64,000 nt of DNA from Pseudonocardia sp. CNS-004 (GTDB lineage: Bacteria > Actinomycetota > Actinomycetes > Mycobacteriales > Pseudonocardiaceae): assembly GCA_001942185.1 (NCBI GenBank), contig MKJV01000145.1:62001-126000 (forward strand). Reading direction: 5' to 3'. A program made the position numbers and the translations under genes. The stretch's first letter is position 1. The number at the start of each line of letters is the position of its first letter. The notes below the pieces were generated by a model. The model was given only the letters and a program-made list of their open reading frames with translations. It was not told the DNA's origin and searched no databases. Positions 8,977 to 18,600 of this stretch are shown one piece after another.

Positions 8977-10834
8977 TGCTCGCGCCCCACACCGGGTTGG
9001 ACCGAGCCGACTGGCTGGCGACGGCCGACCGCCTGCTCACCGCGCTGCGGCCCTGGGCGAGCGCGGACCACGCGACGATCACGCCGCCCGGCGAACCCGG
9101 CGGCTACGGCACGCGCGTCGACGGCCTCGAAGGCTTCGCGCGCAGCTTCATGGGCGCCGCCTTCCGCATCGCCGGCACCGACGACGCGGCGAGCGCCGAG
9201 CTCGCCGCGTGGTACGCCGAGGGGATCGTGGCCGGCGTCGACCCCCGCAACCCGGGGCGCTGGGTGCGGCCCGGCGAGCACGACCAGGCCAAGGTCGAGG
9301 CGGCGGCCTCGCGCTCGGGCTGCACCTGACCAGGTCGCGGATCTGGGACCGGCTCGACGAGCGGACCCGGGCCCGGCTGGTCGACTACCTGGCCGAGCTG
9401 GTCGGCGCGCGCATCCCGCCGATCAACTGGGTGTGGTTCCGCATCGTCACGCAGACCTTCCTGCGCAGCGTCGGCGGCCCGTGGAGCAAGGCGGACCTCG
9501 ACCACGACCTCGCGGTGCACGAGAGTTTCGTCCGGGCCGACGGCTGGTTCGCCGACGGCCCGGAGCGGTCGTTCGACCACTACGCGGGCTGGGCGCTGCA
9601 CTTCTATCCGGCGATCTGGCTGGACATGGCCGCGGGGGACGAGCGTGCCGAGGAGCTGCGGGAGCGCTACCTCGCGCGGCTGGACGCCTTCCTTCCGCAG
9701 GCCGCGGCGCTCGTCGGGGCCGACGGCGGGCCGCTGGTCCAGGGCCGCAGCCTCACCTACCGCTTCGCGGCCGCCGCGCCGTTCTGGGCGGGCGCGATCG
9801 CCGGCAGCACGGCGCTCACGCCGGGCGAGCTGCGCCGCGCGGCGAGCGGCGTCCTTCGCCACTTCCTTGCCCGTGGCGTGCCGGACGAGCAAGGTCTGCT
9901 CCCGCTGGGCTGGCACGGCGCGTGGCGCCCCATCGCCCAGCGCTACTCGGGCCCCGGTTCGCCGTACTGGGCGTTCAAGGGGATGGCCGGGCTCGCGCTG
10001 CCCGCCGACCACCCGGTGTGGAGGGCGGACGAGCAGCCGCTCCCGGTCGAGCGCGGCGACGTCGCGATGGCCCTGCCCGCTCCGGGATGGCTGGTGTCCG
10101 GGACGCGGTCGGACGGCATCGTGCGCGTGGTCAACCACGGCACCGACCACGGGCGGGAGGGTGAGTTCGTCACCGACTCGCCGCTCTACGCGCGCCTGGG
10201 CTACTCCACCGCGACGAGCCCGGTGCTGTCGGCGCCGGGCTGGGAGGAGCCGATCGACGCCGGTGTGAGCCTGCTCGACGCGCAGGGCCGTGCCTCGCAC
10301 CGCGCCGGGTTCCGCACGCTCGCGCTCGGCGTGGCCGGGGACGCCTGCCACGGCTTCTCGATCGGGCGCGCGCACTGGGTGGTGCCCACCGCCGGACAGC
10401 CCGACCACGGCTCGGGCCGGTCGGGCGAGGTCACGACCGGGCCGGACGTCCTCGTCGGCTCGATCGTGCGCGGCCCGTGGGAAGTGCGGCTCGTCCGGGT
10501 CGAGGAGGGGTTCACCGGCCCGTTGCGGGTGACGGGCTGGCCCGTCGCACCCGGTGGCGCGACTTCGCTCGTCGTCGACCTTGGCGGGCTCCCGGAATCC
10601 GGGGCCGTCACGGTTCCCGACGCGACGCCGCTGTCGGCGACCACGGAGATCCCGTGGCGCGTGAGCGCGGGGCTTGTTCAGGAGGGGCGGTGGTACGCGG
10701 CCGGTGTCCTGCTGTCCGGCGCACCGCCCACCGAGCCACCCGCCGTGGTGATCGCGGCTGACCACGCCGTCGTCACCTGGGCGGACGGTGTCACGACCCG
10801 GGCCGACCTGCCGGAGGTGTGCCACGGATCTTGA
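8976..10834 (+). CDS. DUF2264 domain protein, one frameshift
   Basis: A protein of about 619 residues matching the DUF2264 family, which is found in polysaccharide-utilisation loci beside heparinase-like or rhamnogalacturonan enzymes and has a toroid-like fold; no activity is firmly assigned. Recognisable segments are GTRVDGLEGFARSFMGAAFR near the N-terminus, NWVWFRIVTQTFLR, and PYWAFKGMAGLALPADHPVW. A missing base near 9307 shifts the frame; restoring a C joins KVEAAALALGLHLTR. The ATG at 8976 overlaps the upstream stop by one base (GTG at 8973 is an alternative). It is probably cytoplasmic, acting on imported oligosaccharide. Confidence 0.82.
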
Positions 10835-10888
10835 TCGCTCGTCCGCTCCCCGAGACCCCCGCCCCGCCTCCCGACCCGAGGAGACGCA

Positions 10889-12157
10889 ATGAAGCGCTAC
10901 CCATCGGCCCTCGCCGCGATCGCGGCCGCGAGCGCGATCGTGCTCGCCGGTTGTTCGTCGTCCGGCTCCGGTCCCGCGGATCCGTCCGCTCCGGTGACCC
11001 TCACCGTGTCGGCGTGGAACCTGGACAAGACCCCGGAGTTCAACGCCCTGTTCGACGCGTTCGAGGCGGCCCACCCGAACGTCACGATCCAGCCGGTGGA
11101 GATCCTCGCCGACGACTACCCGGAGAAGGTCGCGACGATGCTCGCGGGTGGGGACACGACCGACGTCCTCACGATGAAGAACGTCACCGACTACGCCCGC
11201 TACGCCAACCGCGGCCAGCTGCTCGACCTCACCGACTTCGTCGCCGAGCTGCCGACCGACAAGATCGCCGGGTTGGAGCCGTTCGACATCGGGGGAAAGT
11301 ACGCCGCGGTGCCCTACCGCCAGGACTTCTGGGTCCTGTACTACAACAAGGCGCTGTTCGACGCGGCCGGCTTGCCCTACCCGGACCACATCACCTGGGC
11401 CGAGTACAGCGAGCTGGCGAAGAAGCTGACGAGCGGCACCACCGCCGACGGCCAGAAGGTCTACGGCACCTACCACCACATCTGGCGCTCGGTCGTGCAG
11501 GCGGTCGCGGCGGCGCAGACCGGTGGTGACCAGCTCAGCGGTGACTACGGGTTCTTCGCCGACCAGTACGCGCTCGCGCTGGACCTGCAGAACTCCGGGG
11601 CCGCTCTCGACTTCGGGACGGCGAACACGCAGAAGATCAACTATCGCTCGATGTTCGAGACCGGGCAGACCGCGATGATGCCGATGGGCACCTGGTACAT
11701 CGCGGGCATCAAGGCCGCGATCGAGGGCGGCACGAGCTCGGTCGAGTGGGGCATGGCGCCCATGCCGCAGATCAACGCCGGCGGCGAGACGGCCACCTTC
11801 GGCTCGCCCACGGCGTTCGCGGTCAACGAGAACGCGGAGCACGTCGACGCGGCGAAGGAGTTCATCCGGTTCGCGACCGGCGGGGAGGGCGCCGAGGTGC
11901 TCGCCGGGATCGGCGTCGTGCCCGCGTACGGCTCCGACGCGGTCACGGCCGCGTTCACGGCGCTGCCCACCGACGAGCTGTCGAAGGCGACCTTCACCGA
12001 GGACAAGGAGGTCGTCCTCGAGATGCCGGTCAGCGAGGTGACCAGCGACATCGACACGATCCTCGAGGAGGAACACGAGCTGATCATGGCGGGCCAGAAG
12101 TCGATCGCCGACGGGATCAGGGACGCAGGCGACCGCGTGAAGAACGAGGTCCTCTAA
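10889..12157 (+). CDS. ABC sugar importer, extracellular solute-binding lipoprotein (CUT1)
   Basis: A 422-residue family 1 solute-binding protein. It has a lipoprotein signal peptide with lipobox LAGC (cleavage before Cys23, followed by SSSGSG) and the pattern of oligosaccharide-binding proteins: LTVSAWNLDKTPEFNALFDAF, then AGGDTTDVLTMKNVTDYARYA, and PYRQDFWVLYYNKALFDAAG. It is followed at once by two permease genes with 3-base and overlapping junctions, forming an importer for the product of the polysaccharide locus. No ATPase gene is present; actinobacterial CUT1 systems usually share one such as MsiK. A good GAGGAGACGC ribosome site precedes the ATG. Confidence 0.93.
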   Translation: MKRYPSALAAIAAASAIVLAGCSSSGSGPADPSAPVTLTVSAWNLDKTPEFNALFDAFEAAHPNVTIQPVEILADDYPEKVATMLAGGDTTDVLTMKNVTDYARYANRGQLLDLTDFVAELPTDKIAGLEPFDIGGKYAAVPYRQDFWVLYYNKALFDAAGLPYPDHITWAEYSELAKKLTSGTTADGQKVYGTYHHIWRSVVQAVAAAQTGGDQLSGDYGFFADQYALALDLQNSGAALDFGTANTQKINYRSMFETGQTAMMPMGTWYIAGIKAAIEGGTSSVEWGMAPMPQINAGGETATFGSPTAFAVNENAEHVDAAKEFIRFATGGEGAEVLAGIGVVPAYGSDAVTAAFTALPTDELSKATFTEDKEVVLEMPVSEVTSDIDTILEEEHELIMAGQKSIADGIRDAGDRVKNEVL

Positions 12158-12160
12158 CCC

Positions 12161-13096
12161 TTGGTCAGCACTGCACCGGCCCTGCGGAAGCGACGTCCGC
12201 CGGAGCCCCCGGCCCCCACGCGACGACGTCGCTCGCTCCGCCCGGCGCTGGTCGGGTGGAGCTTCATCCTGCCCAACTTCCTCGGGTTCGCCCTGCTCAC
12301 GCTCGTCCCGATGGTGTTCGGGCTCGCGCTGTCCTTCATGGAATGGAGCCCGTGGGGCGACCCGGAATGGGTCGGGTTCGAGAACTTCGAGCGGATGTTG
12401 CGGAACTCGACGTTCTGGATCGCGCTCTGGAACACCACCTACTACGCGGCCGGGCACATCCCGCTCACCATGGCGGTGTCGCTCGGCCTCGCGCTCCTGC
12501 TCAACCGCACGCTCGCCGGCCTCGGCTTCTTCCGCACCGCGTTCTTCCTGCCGTACGTGACGTCGCTGGTGGCGGTCGCGGTGGTGTGGAACATGCTGTT
12601 CAACCCCGCGTCGGGTCCGGTGAACCAGTTCCTGCAGTTCGTCGGGGTGAGTGACCCACCGGGCTGGACGTCGAGCACGGCGTGGGCGATGCCCGCGGTG
12701 ATCGTCGCGAGCGTGTGGCGGGACATGGGCTACTACATGGTGCTCTTCCTCGCCGGGCTGCAGACGATCCCGACGGAGCTGTACGAGGCCGCCCGGGTGG
12801 ACGGCGCGAACGCGTGGCAGCGGTTCCGCAACGTCACGCTGCCGGGGCTGCGGCCGACCACCTTCTTCGTGCTGATCATGTGCACCGTCGCGAGCTTCAA
12901 GGTCTTCGACCTCATCGTCGTGATGACCGACGGCGGGCCCGGACGGGCGACGAAGGTGCTCTCCCAGCTCATCTACGAGGAGGGTATCCGGGAGGGGCGG
13001 TTCGGGCTCGCCTCGGCGATCTCGCTCGTGCTCTTCCTGCTGGTCGCCGGGTTCACGGTCGTCCAGTTCCTGCTCCAGCGGCGGCGGGAGGACTGA
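12161..13096 (+). CDS. ABC sugar importer permease (MalF/UgpA type)
   Basis: A 311-residue permease with six hydrophobic helices. After a basic cytoplasmic N-terminus (KRRPPEPPAPTRRRRS) the first helix reads LVGWSFILPNFLGFALLTLV. The EAA loop that contacts the ATPase is ELYEAARVDGANAWQRFRNV. The TTG at 12161, three bases after the substrate-binding gene, is the likely start. It pairs with the next gene to form the membrane channel. Confidence 0.92.
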   Translation: MVSTAPALRKRRPPEPPAPTRRRRSLRPALVGWSFILPNFLGFALLTLVPMVFGLALSFMEWSPWGDPEWVGFENFERMLRNSTFWIALWNTTYYAAGHIPLTMAVSLGLALLLNRTLAGLGFFRTAFFLPYVTSLVAVAVVWNMLFNPASGPVNQFLQFVGVSDPPGWTSSTAWAMPAVIVASVWRDMGYYMVLFLAGLQTIPTELYEAARVDGANAWQRFRNVTLPGLRPTTFFVLIMCTVASFKVFDLIVVMTDGGPGRATKVLSQLIYEEGIREGRFGLASAISLVLFLLVAGFTVVQFLLQRRRED

Positions 13097-13911
13097 TGGG
13101 TGTGCGGAAGGTGGCCCTCTCCGTCCTGCTCGTCGCCCTGTGCCTGCTCGTGCTGGTGCCGTTCGTGTGGATGATCTCCTCGTCGCTCAAGCACGACAAC
13201 CAGGTCTTCACGGTGCCGACGCAGTGGGTCCCGCGGGAGTTCGTGTGGTCCAACTACGCCGACATCTGGACCCAGATCCCGATGCTCGCCTACCTGCGCA
13301 ACTCGGCGTTCCTCGCGGTCACCATCTCGTTCCTGCAGGTGCTCACCGGGAGCTTCGCCGCGTACGGCTTCTCGAAGCTGCGTTTCCCCGGCCGGGACTG
13401 GCTCTTCCTCGCCTACCTCGCGACGATCGCGGTGCCGTGGCAGGCCTACATGATCCCGCAGTACCTGATCATGGAGCAGGTCGGGCTGGTGGACACCCAC
13501 CTGTCGATCATCCTGCTGCAGGCCTTCGGCGCGTTCGGCGTGTTCCTGATGCGCCAGTACTACCAGTCGATCCCGGACGAGCTGATCGAGGCGGCGCGCA
13601 TCGACGGGCTGAGCGAGTACCGCATCTGGTGGCGAATCATGGTGCCGCTGTCGCGGCCGGCCATCGCGAGCCTCGGGCTGCTCACGTTCGTGTCGACGTG
13701 GAACGACTACATGGGCCCGTTCATCTACCTCACGAGCAACGAGCTGTGGACGGTGCAGCTGGGCCTGCGCTCGTTCGTGGGGCAGTACGACGCGGCCTAC
13801 GCCATGATCATGACCGGGTCGGTGATCTCGGTCCTGCCGGTGGTGCTCGTGTTCCTGCTGGGGCAGCGGCAGTTCATCCAGGGCATCGCCACGAGCGGGC
13901 TCAAGGGATGA
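13096..13911 (+). CDS. ABC sugar importer permease (MalG/UgpE type)
   Basis: A 271-residue permease and second half of the CUT1 channel. It has six helices, the EAA loop ELIEAARIDGLSEYRIWWRI, and the typical C-terminus LPVVLVFLLGQRQFIQGIATSGLKG. Its ATG overlaps the stop of the previous permease (TGATG), and its stop overlaps the ATG of the DUF624 gene, so all are translated as one unit. Confidence 0.93.
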   Translation: MGVRKVALSVLLVALCLLVLVPFVWMISSSLKHDNQVFTVPTQWVPREFVWSNYADIWTQIPMLAYLRNSAFLAVTISFLQVLTGSFAAYGFSKLRFPGRDWLFLAYLATIAVPWQAYMIPQYLIMEQVGLVDTHLSIILLQAFGAFGVFLMRQYYQSIPDELIEAARIDGLSEYRIWWRIMVPLSRPAIASLGLLTFVSTWNDYMGPFIYLTSNELWTVQLGLRSFVGQYDAAYAMIMTGSVISVLPVVLVFLLGQRQFIQGIATSGLKG

Positions 13912-14575
13912 CCGGCCTGCGAGCGGCGCTGCGGCGGCCCGAGACGTTCGAGGCGATCTTCGAGGTCACCTACCTCGGGCTGGGCGGTGCGTTGTGCGTC
14001 GGCGTTGCGGCGCTGCCCCTCGTCGCCGCCGGCACGCTGCTCGCCGACCCCCTCGCGGCGTGGCCGACGCTGCTCGTCGCGGCGCTCCCGCTCGGCGCCG
14101 GGATCGCGGCCGCGTTCCACGTGTTCGCGGCGGCGCGGGAGCGAGGGGTTCCCGCGCGCCGCGCGACGCGTGGGAGGGCGTGCGTCGCCACGGCGGGCGG
14201 GCCACGGCGGTGTGGGCGCTGCTGTGCACGCTGCTGCTCGTCGTGGCCGTCGACGTCGTCGCGATCTGGGCCACGCCGTGGGCCGCGGTGATCGGTCCCG
14301 TGCTGGTGGTGCTGGTGCTGCTCGGCGTGCCGACCGCGCTCCTCGCGCTGGCCGGCCTGTCCCGGGCCCCGGACCTCCCGCTGCCCGCACTGCTGCGGGC
14401 CGCGGCCTGGCTGGCTGTCCGGCGGGCCCCGTTGACGCTGCTCTCCCTGGTCGTGCTGGCCGGCTGGGGCATGGTGTGCCTCGCCCAGCCGGTGGCCGGG
14501 CTGCTCGGCGTCGGCGGGTTCGCGCTCTACGTGCTCTGGAGCAACTCTTCGGCGGCGTGGACGAGCCTCGGCTGA
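13908..14575 (+). CDS. DUF624-like membrane protein, one frameshift
   Basis: A protein of about 222 residues with five or six hydrophobic segments, similar to the DUF624 (YesL-like) proteins often found at the end of CUT1 sugar-transporter operons. It begins MTGLRAALRRPETFEAIFEVTYLGLGG, overlapping the permease stop (ATGA). One G is missing near 14146; restoring it gives RERGGSRAPRDAWEGVRRHG and continues to WSNSSAAWTSLG. Its last 49 bases overlap the end of the convergent AraC gene. Role unknown; context suggests an accessory to the importer. Confidence 0.75.
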
Positions 14576-15506
14576 CGGCGGTACCTGCCCGGTGCGGTCC
14601 CGGTGTGGCGCTTGAACGCTTCGCGAAGGCGAACTCCGACGAGTAGCCCACCCGATCGGCGACGGTGTCCAGCGACACGTCCGACGAGCGGAGCAGGCGG
14701 CCGGCCAGCACCATCCGCCACCAGGTGAGGTAGGACAGCGGCGGCCGGCCGGTGAGCGCGCTGAACCGCCGGGCGAACGCTGCCCGGGACAACCCGACGG
14801 CGGCCGCGAGCGACTCGACGGTCCACGGGTCGGCGGGTCGGTCGTGGATCAGCTGGAGCGCTCGGTGGACGACGGGATCGGTGATCGCGGCGGCCCACCC
14901 GGCCGGAGCGTCGGCGGATGCGGCCGACTCGAACCAGGCACGCACGATGTAGAGCAGGAGGGCGTCGAGCAGGGCGGTGACGACGGCATCCGAGCCCGCG
15001 CGGCGCGCCTCCAGTTCGGTGCCGAGCAGGTCGACCGCGGCGCGCAGCGACGGGTGTTTGCCGACCCGTGCCGGGAAATGGATGACGTCGGGCATCCCGA
15101 GCAGGAGCGGGTGGGCGTGCCCGCGATCGAGCTGGTAGGCGCCGCACAGCAGCAGGGCCGTGCTCGCCGGCTCACCGACGGGGGAGGCGTCGGCGAGGGG
15201 TGACTCCGGCGGTGCGGGCGTGCCGAACTCGACGAGCGCGGTCGGTGGCACGTCGACCAGCGGGGTGTCGGGGCTGTCGCACAGCCCGTGCCCGCGGCCG
15301 TTGGGTAGGAAGACGACATCGCCCGCGTGCACGTGGATCGGCGGAGCGTCGGGTGGCAGGACGCAGCACGACCCCTGCAGGACGACGTGGAAGCCCGCGC
15401 TGCTGGACGGGAGGAACCGGAAGCCCCACGGCGCGGCGGCGAGGGTGCGCGAGGCGTGGGGGCGGCCGAGCCGCATGACCGCGATCGCATCGCTGAGCAC
15501 GTCCAC
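14527..15506 (-). CDS. AraC family regulator with cupin sensor, one frameshift
   Basis: A regulator of about 326 residues. The N-terminal half is a cupin (VDVLSDAIAVMRLGRP, APWGFRFLP, IHVHAGDVVFLPNGRGHGL) and the C-terminal 100 residues hold two helix-turn-helix motifs (WTVESLAAAVGLSRAAFARRF and VSLDTVADRVGYSSEFAFAEAFKR). The GTG at 15506 matches where this family starts; an ATG at 15551 is possible. One missing base near 14622 displaces the last 30 residues; restoring it gives the canonical FAFAEAFKRHTGTAPGRYR. It is divergent from the LLM oxidoreductase gene and probably controls it. Confidence 0.85.
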
Positions 15507-15607
15507 ACCGTGACAGTACCGGCCATCGCGGAGAAGTAGACGATCGGACATGAATCAGAGCCGCGGCGGCATGGGAACGATCGCGAGGCGTCCGTAGCGT
15601 TTCGGAT

Positions 15608-16551
15608 GTGACCGTTGGACTCACCCTTTCCCCGACGGCGGCGGACAACGCCGTCGATCACTACATCGAGGTCGCGTCGATGGCGGCCGACGCCGGTGTC
15701 GGCGCGATCTGGGTCGGCCAGTTCTTCGACGTCGACGCGCTCTCGATCGCGGCGCTCATCGGTCGCGCCGTGCCGGACGTCGCCGTCGGCACGGCCGTGG
15801 TGCCGATCTACCCTCGCCACCCCTTGGTGGTGGCCACCCAGGGGCTCACCGCGCAGGCGCCAGCCGCGGCCGTTTCCAGCTCGGCCTCGGCCTCGGGTCG
15901 CCGCCGCTCGTCGAGCGGGCGTACGGGACCCGGGTGGATCGCCCCATCCGCTACGCCCGCGAGTACCTCACGGCGCTGCGCACCGTGCTCGAGACGGGTG
16001 CGGTCGACCTGCAGGGGGAGATGCTGACCGCGGTCGCCCCGATGCCCGTCGTCGTCCCCGGCGCCGCCCCACCTCCGATCCTGCTCGCGTCGGTCGGCAC
16101 GCAGTCGCTGCGCCTGGCGGGCGAGCTGGCGGACGGGACGTTCCCCTACCTCGCGAGCCCGGCCACGCTCGCCGGGTCGATCGTGCCGACGATCTCGGCG
16201 GCCGCGGCGGCGGCCGGTCGCCCTGCACCGCGGATCGTCATGGTCGTGCCCGCGGTCGTCACGTCCGACGTCGAGGGCGTGCGCGAGCGGGCCGCGGCGC
16301 ACATGGCGTTCTACGACGAGGTGCCCGCCGCCCAGGAGTCGGTGCGGCGCGAGGGTCTCGCCCACGCCCACGAGATGGCGGTGATCGGTGACGAGGAGAC
16401 CGTGGCGGCGGCGATCGAGCGCTACTTCGACGCGGGCGCGACCGAGGTGTCGATCGCCTACACCGACATCGGCACGCCCGAGGAGCAGGCGCGCACGATC
16501 GGGCTGCTCGGCAGGCTCAACCGGTCGCGGGCCATGGCTATCCCTGCCTGA
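15608..16551 (+). CDS. LLM-class (luciferase-like, probably F420-dependent) oxidoreductase, one frameshift
   Basis: A TIM-barrel flavin or F420 oxidoreductase of about 314 residues. Typical segments are AADAGVGAIWVGQFFDVDALSIAALIGRAV, PDVAVGTAVVPIYPRHPLV and PILLASVGTQSLRLAGELADG. A missing base near 15859 breaks the frame; restoring a G yields TAQAASRGRFQLGLGLGSP, the expected family motif. The GTG start lies divergent to the AraC gene. Substrate unknown; cofactor F420 is inferred from the actinobacterial LLM family. Confidence 0.85.
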
Positions 16552-16770
16552 GTGGCCCTCGGTCACGCGCTCGTGCGGTCCTCCCGGGAGAGCAAGGCCC
16601 GGCGGTAGGCGCTGGTCGCCACACCGCGCGCGGTGTCCGGGTGGAGCCGCGGCGACGATCAGGAGCGCCGTACGGCCAGTCGAGGCGGACGGTGGCCCGG
16701 GCGCGGGCGGCGGTGTCGGCGAGCCTCGCCCGAACTCCGCTGCGGGGCGGCACGTAAACTGGATCCCCTG

Positions 16771-18375
16771 ATGTCAGAGGTCCTCGCAGAGCCGGTCCGG
16801 GTGCCGGCGCAGGCGCGCAGGCGCCGCACGTTCGCCGTGATCAGCCACCCGGATGCCGGCAAGTCGACCCTCACCGAGTCGCTCGCGCTCTACGCCGAGG
16901 TGATCGACACGGCCGGTGCCGTGCACGGCAAGGCCGGGCGCCGCGGCGTCACGTCGGACTGGATGGAGATGGAGCGCAAGCGCGGCATCTCCATCACCTC
17001 GGCTGTGCTGCAGTTCGGCTACCGCGACTGCGTGATCAACCTGCTCGACACCCCCGGCCACGGCGACTTCTCCGAGGACACCTACCGGGTGCTCGCCGCC
17101 GTCGACGCCGCGGTGATGCTGCTGGACGCCGCGAAGGGCCTCGAGCCGCAGACGTTGAAGCTGTTCGACGTGTGCCGCAGCCGCGGCATCCCGGTGCTCA
17201 CGTTCGTCAACAAGTGGGACCGGCCCGGCCGTGAGGCGTTGGAGCTGCTGGACGAGGTGGAGCAGACGATCGGGCTGCGCCCGATGCCGCTCACCTGGCC
17301 GGTCGGGATCGCGGGCGAGCTGCGCGGGCTGGTGGAGGTGGCCACGGGCGAGTTCACCCGGTTCTCCCGCACCGCAGGCGGCGCCACCCGGGCCGAGGCC
17401 GAGTCGGTGCCCGAGGCGGAGATCGCGGCGGCGGAGCCGGAGTTCTGGTCGGCGGCGCAGGACGAGATCGCGCTGCTCGCCGAGATCGGCGCCGGGTTCG
17501 AGGAGAAGGACTTCCTGGCGGGCGGCGCCACCCCGGTCCTGTTCGGGGCGGCGCTCACCGGTGTCGGCGTCGCGCGGCTGCTCGACGCACTGGTCGACCT
17601 CGCGCCCGCCCCCGAGGCGCGCGACGACGCCGAGGGCAACCCGCGCCCGCTCGACGCGCCGATGTCCGGGCTGGTGTTCAAGGTGCAGGCCGGCATGGAC
17701 CGCGCCCACCGCGACCGGATGGCGTTCGTGCGGATCTGCTCGGGCCGGTTCGAGCGGGGGATGGTGCTCACCCACGCCGCCACCGGCCGCCCGTTCGCCA
17801 CGAAGTACGCGCAGGCGGTGTTCGGCCAGCAGCGCACCACGGTGGAGGAGGCGTTCCCCGGCGACATCGTCGGTCTGGTGAACGCCGGTGCGCTGCGGCC
17901 GGGCGACACCCTCTACGCAGCCGACCCGGTGGCATTCCCCGCGATCCCGAGCTTCGCCCCCGAGCACTTCGCCGTGGTGCGCGCGGCCGACACCGGCACG
18001 TTCAAGCAGTTCCGGCGCGGGATCGAGCAACTCGACAGCGAGGGCGTCATCCAGGTGCTGGTCTCCGACCTGCGCGGCGACCAGGCGCCGGTGCTCGCCG
18101 CGGTGGGCCCGCTGCAGTTCGAGGTGGTGACCTCCCGGCTGGAGACGGAGTTCCGCGCACCGGTCACCCTCGAACCCCTCGGTTACACGATCACCCGCCG
18201 CACCGACGAGGCAGGCGCCGGGCTGCTGGCGGGCCAGAGCGAGGTCGAGGTCCTCACCCGGCGCGCCGACGGCGCGTTCCTGGCGGTGTTCAGCAACAAG
18301 TGGCGGATGGAGACCGTGCGCCGCAAGTTCGACGACCTGGTCCTGGAGGCGCTGCCCGCGGGCAGCGTGCGCTGA
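16771..18375 (+). CDS. prfC: Peptide chain release factor 3
   Basis: A 534-residue translational GTPase that recycles RF1/RF2 from the ribosome after termination. Nucleotide-binding motifs are G1 SHPDAGKST, the switch region GVTSDWMEMERKRGISI, G3 DTPGHGDF and G4 NKWD (usually NKLD in RF3). The RF3-specific domains II and III follow, including KVQAGMDRAHRDRMAFVRI and GIEQLDSEGVIQVL. Length is normal and the frame is intact. ATG at 16771. It is a single gene followed 19 bases later by the large palindrome, which may end its transcript. Confidence 0.96.
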   Translation: MSEVLAEPVRVPAQARRRRTFAVISHPDAGKSTLTESLALYAEVIDTAGAVHGKAGRRGVTSDWMEMERKRGISITSAVLQFGYRDCVINLLDTPGHGDFSEDTYRVLAAVDAAVMLLDAAKGLEPQTLKLFDVCRSRGIPVLTFVNKWDRPGREALELLDEVEQTIGLRPMPLTWPVGIAGELRGLVEVATGEFTRFSRTAGGATRAEAESVPEAEIAAAEPEFWSAAQDEIALLAEIGAGFEEKDFLAGGATPVLFGAALTGVGVARLLDALVDLAPAPEARDDAEGNPRPLDAPMSGLVFKVQAGMDRAHRDRMAFVRICSGRFERGMVLTHAATGRPFATKYAQAVFGQQRTTVEEAFPGDIVGLVNAGALRPGDTLYAADPVAFPAIPSFAPEHFAVVRAADTGTFKQFRRGIEQLDSEGVIQVLVSDLRGDQAPVLAAVGPLQFEVVTSRLETEFRAPVTLEPLGYTITRRTDEAGAGLLAGQSEVEVLTRRADGAFLAVFSNKWRMETVRRKFDDLVLEALPAGSVR

Positions 18376-18394
18376 CCGTTCGGCCAGAGGAAGT

Positions 18395-18436
18395 CGTGAG
18401 TGGATACGAGTGCTCCAGCACTCGTATCCACTCACG
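18395..18436. repeat. 42-bp palindromic repeat, copy 1
   Basis: A perfect inverted repeat with 20-bp arms (CGTGAGTGGATACGAGTGCT) and a 2-base CC loop, between prfC and the urate permease gene. Two near-identical copies occur at 32740 and 39026. As RNA it would form a very stable hairpin and could end the prfC transcript, but it lacks a T-tract. Confidence 0.95.
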
Positions 18437-18600
18437 GGTCGTGGGTCACGTTCGCCGCGCAGCCGGGCGATCGGGTTGGCGGATCCTCCTAACGCGGGTC
18501 GGCTGCACCGTGCGGGGTTCGTGCGTTCCGCGGGTGTCCCGGGTACGTCGCTTGCAGCGATCGTGAACCGTCCACGCAGCCGCACAGCGAGGTGTGCCCC

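Noticed and set aside
9104..12457. A 1,117-codon minus-strand frame opposite the DUF2264 and ABC genes
   Set aside because: Its composition is typical of antisense to GC-rich genes and the plus strand carries clear protein families throughout.
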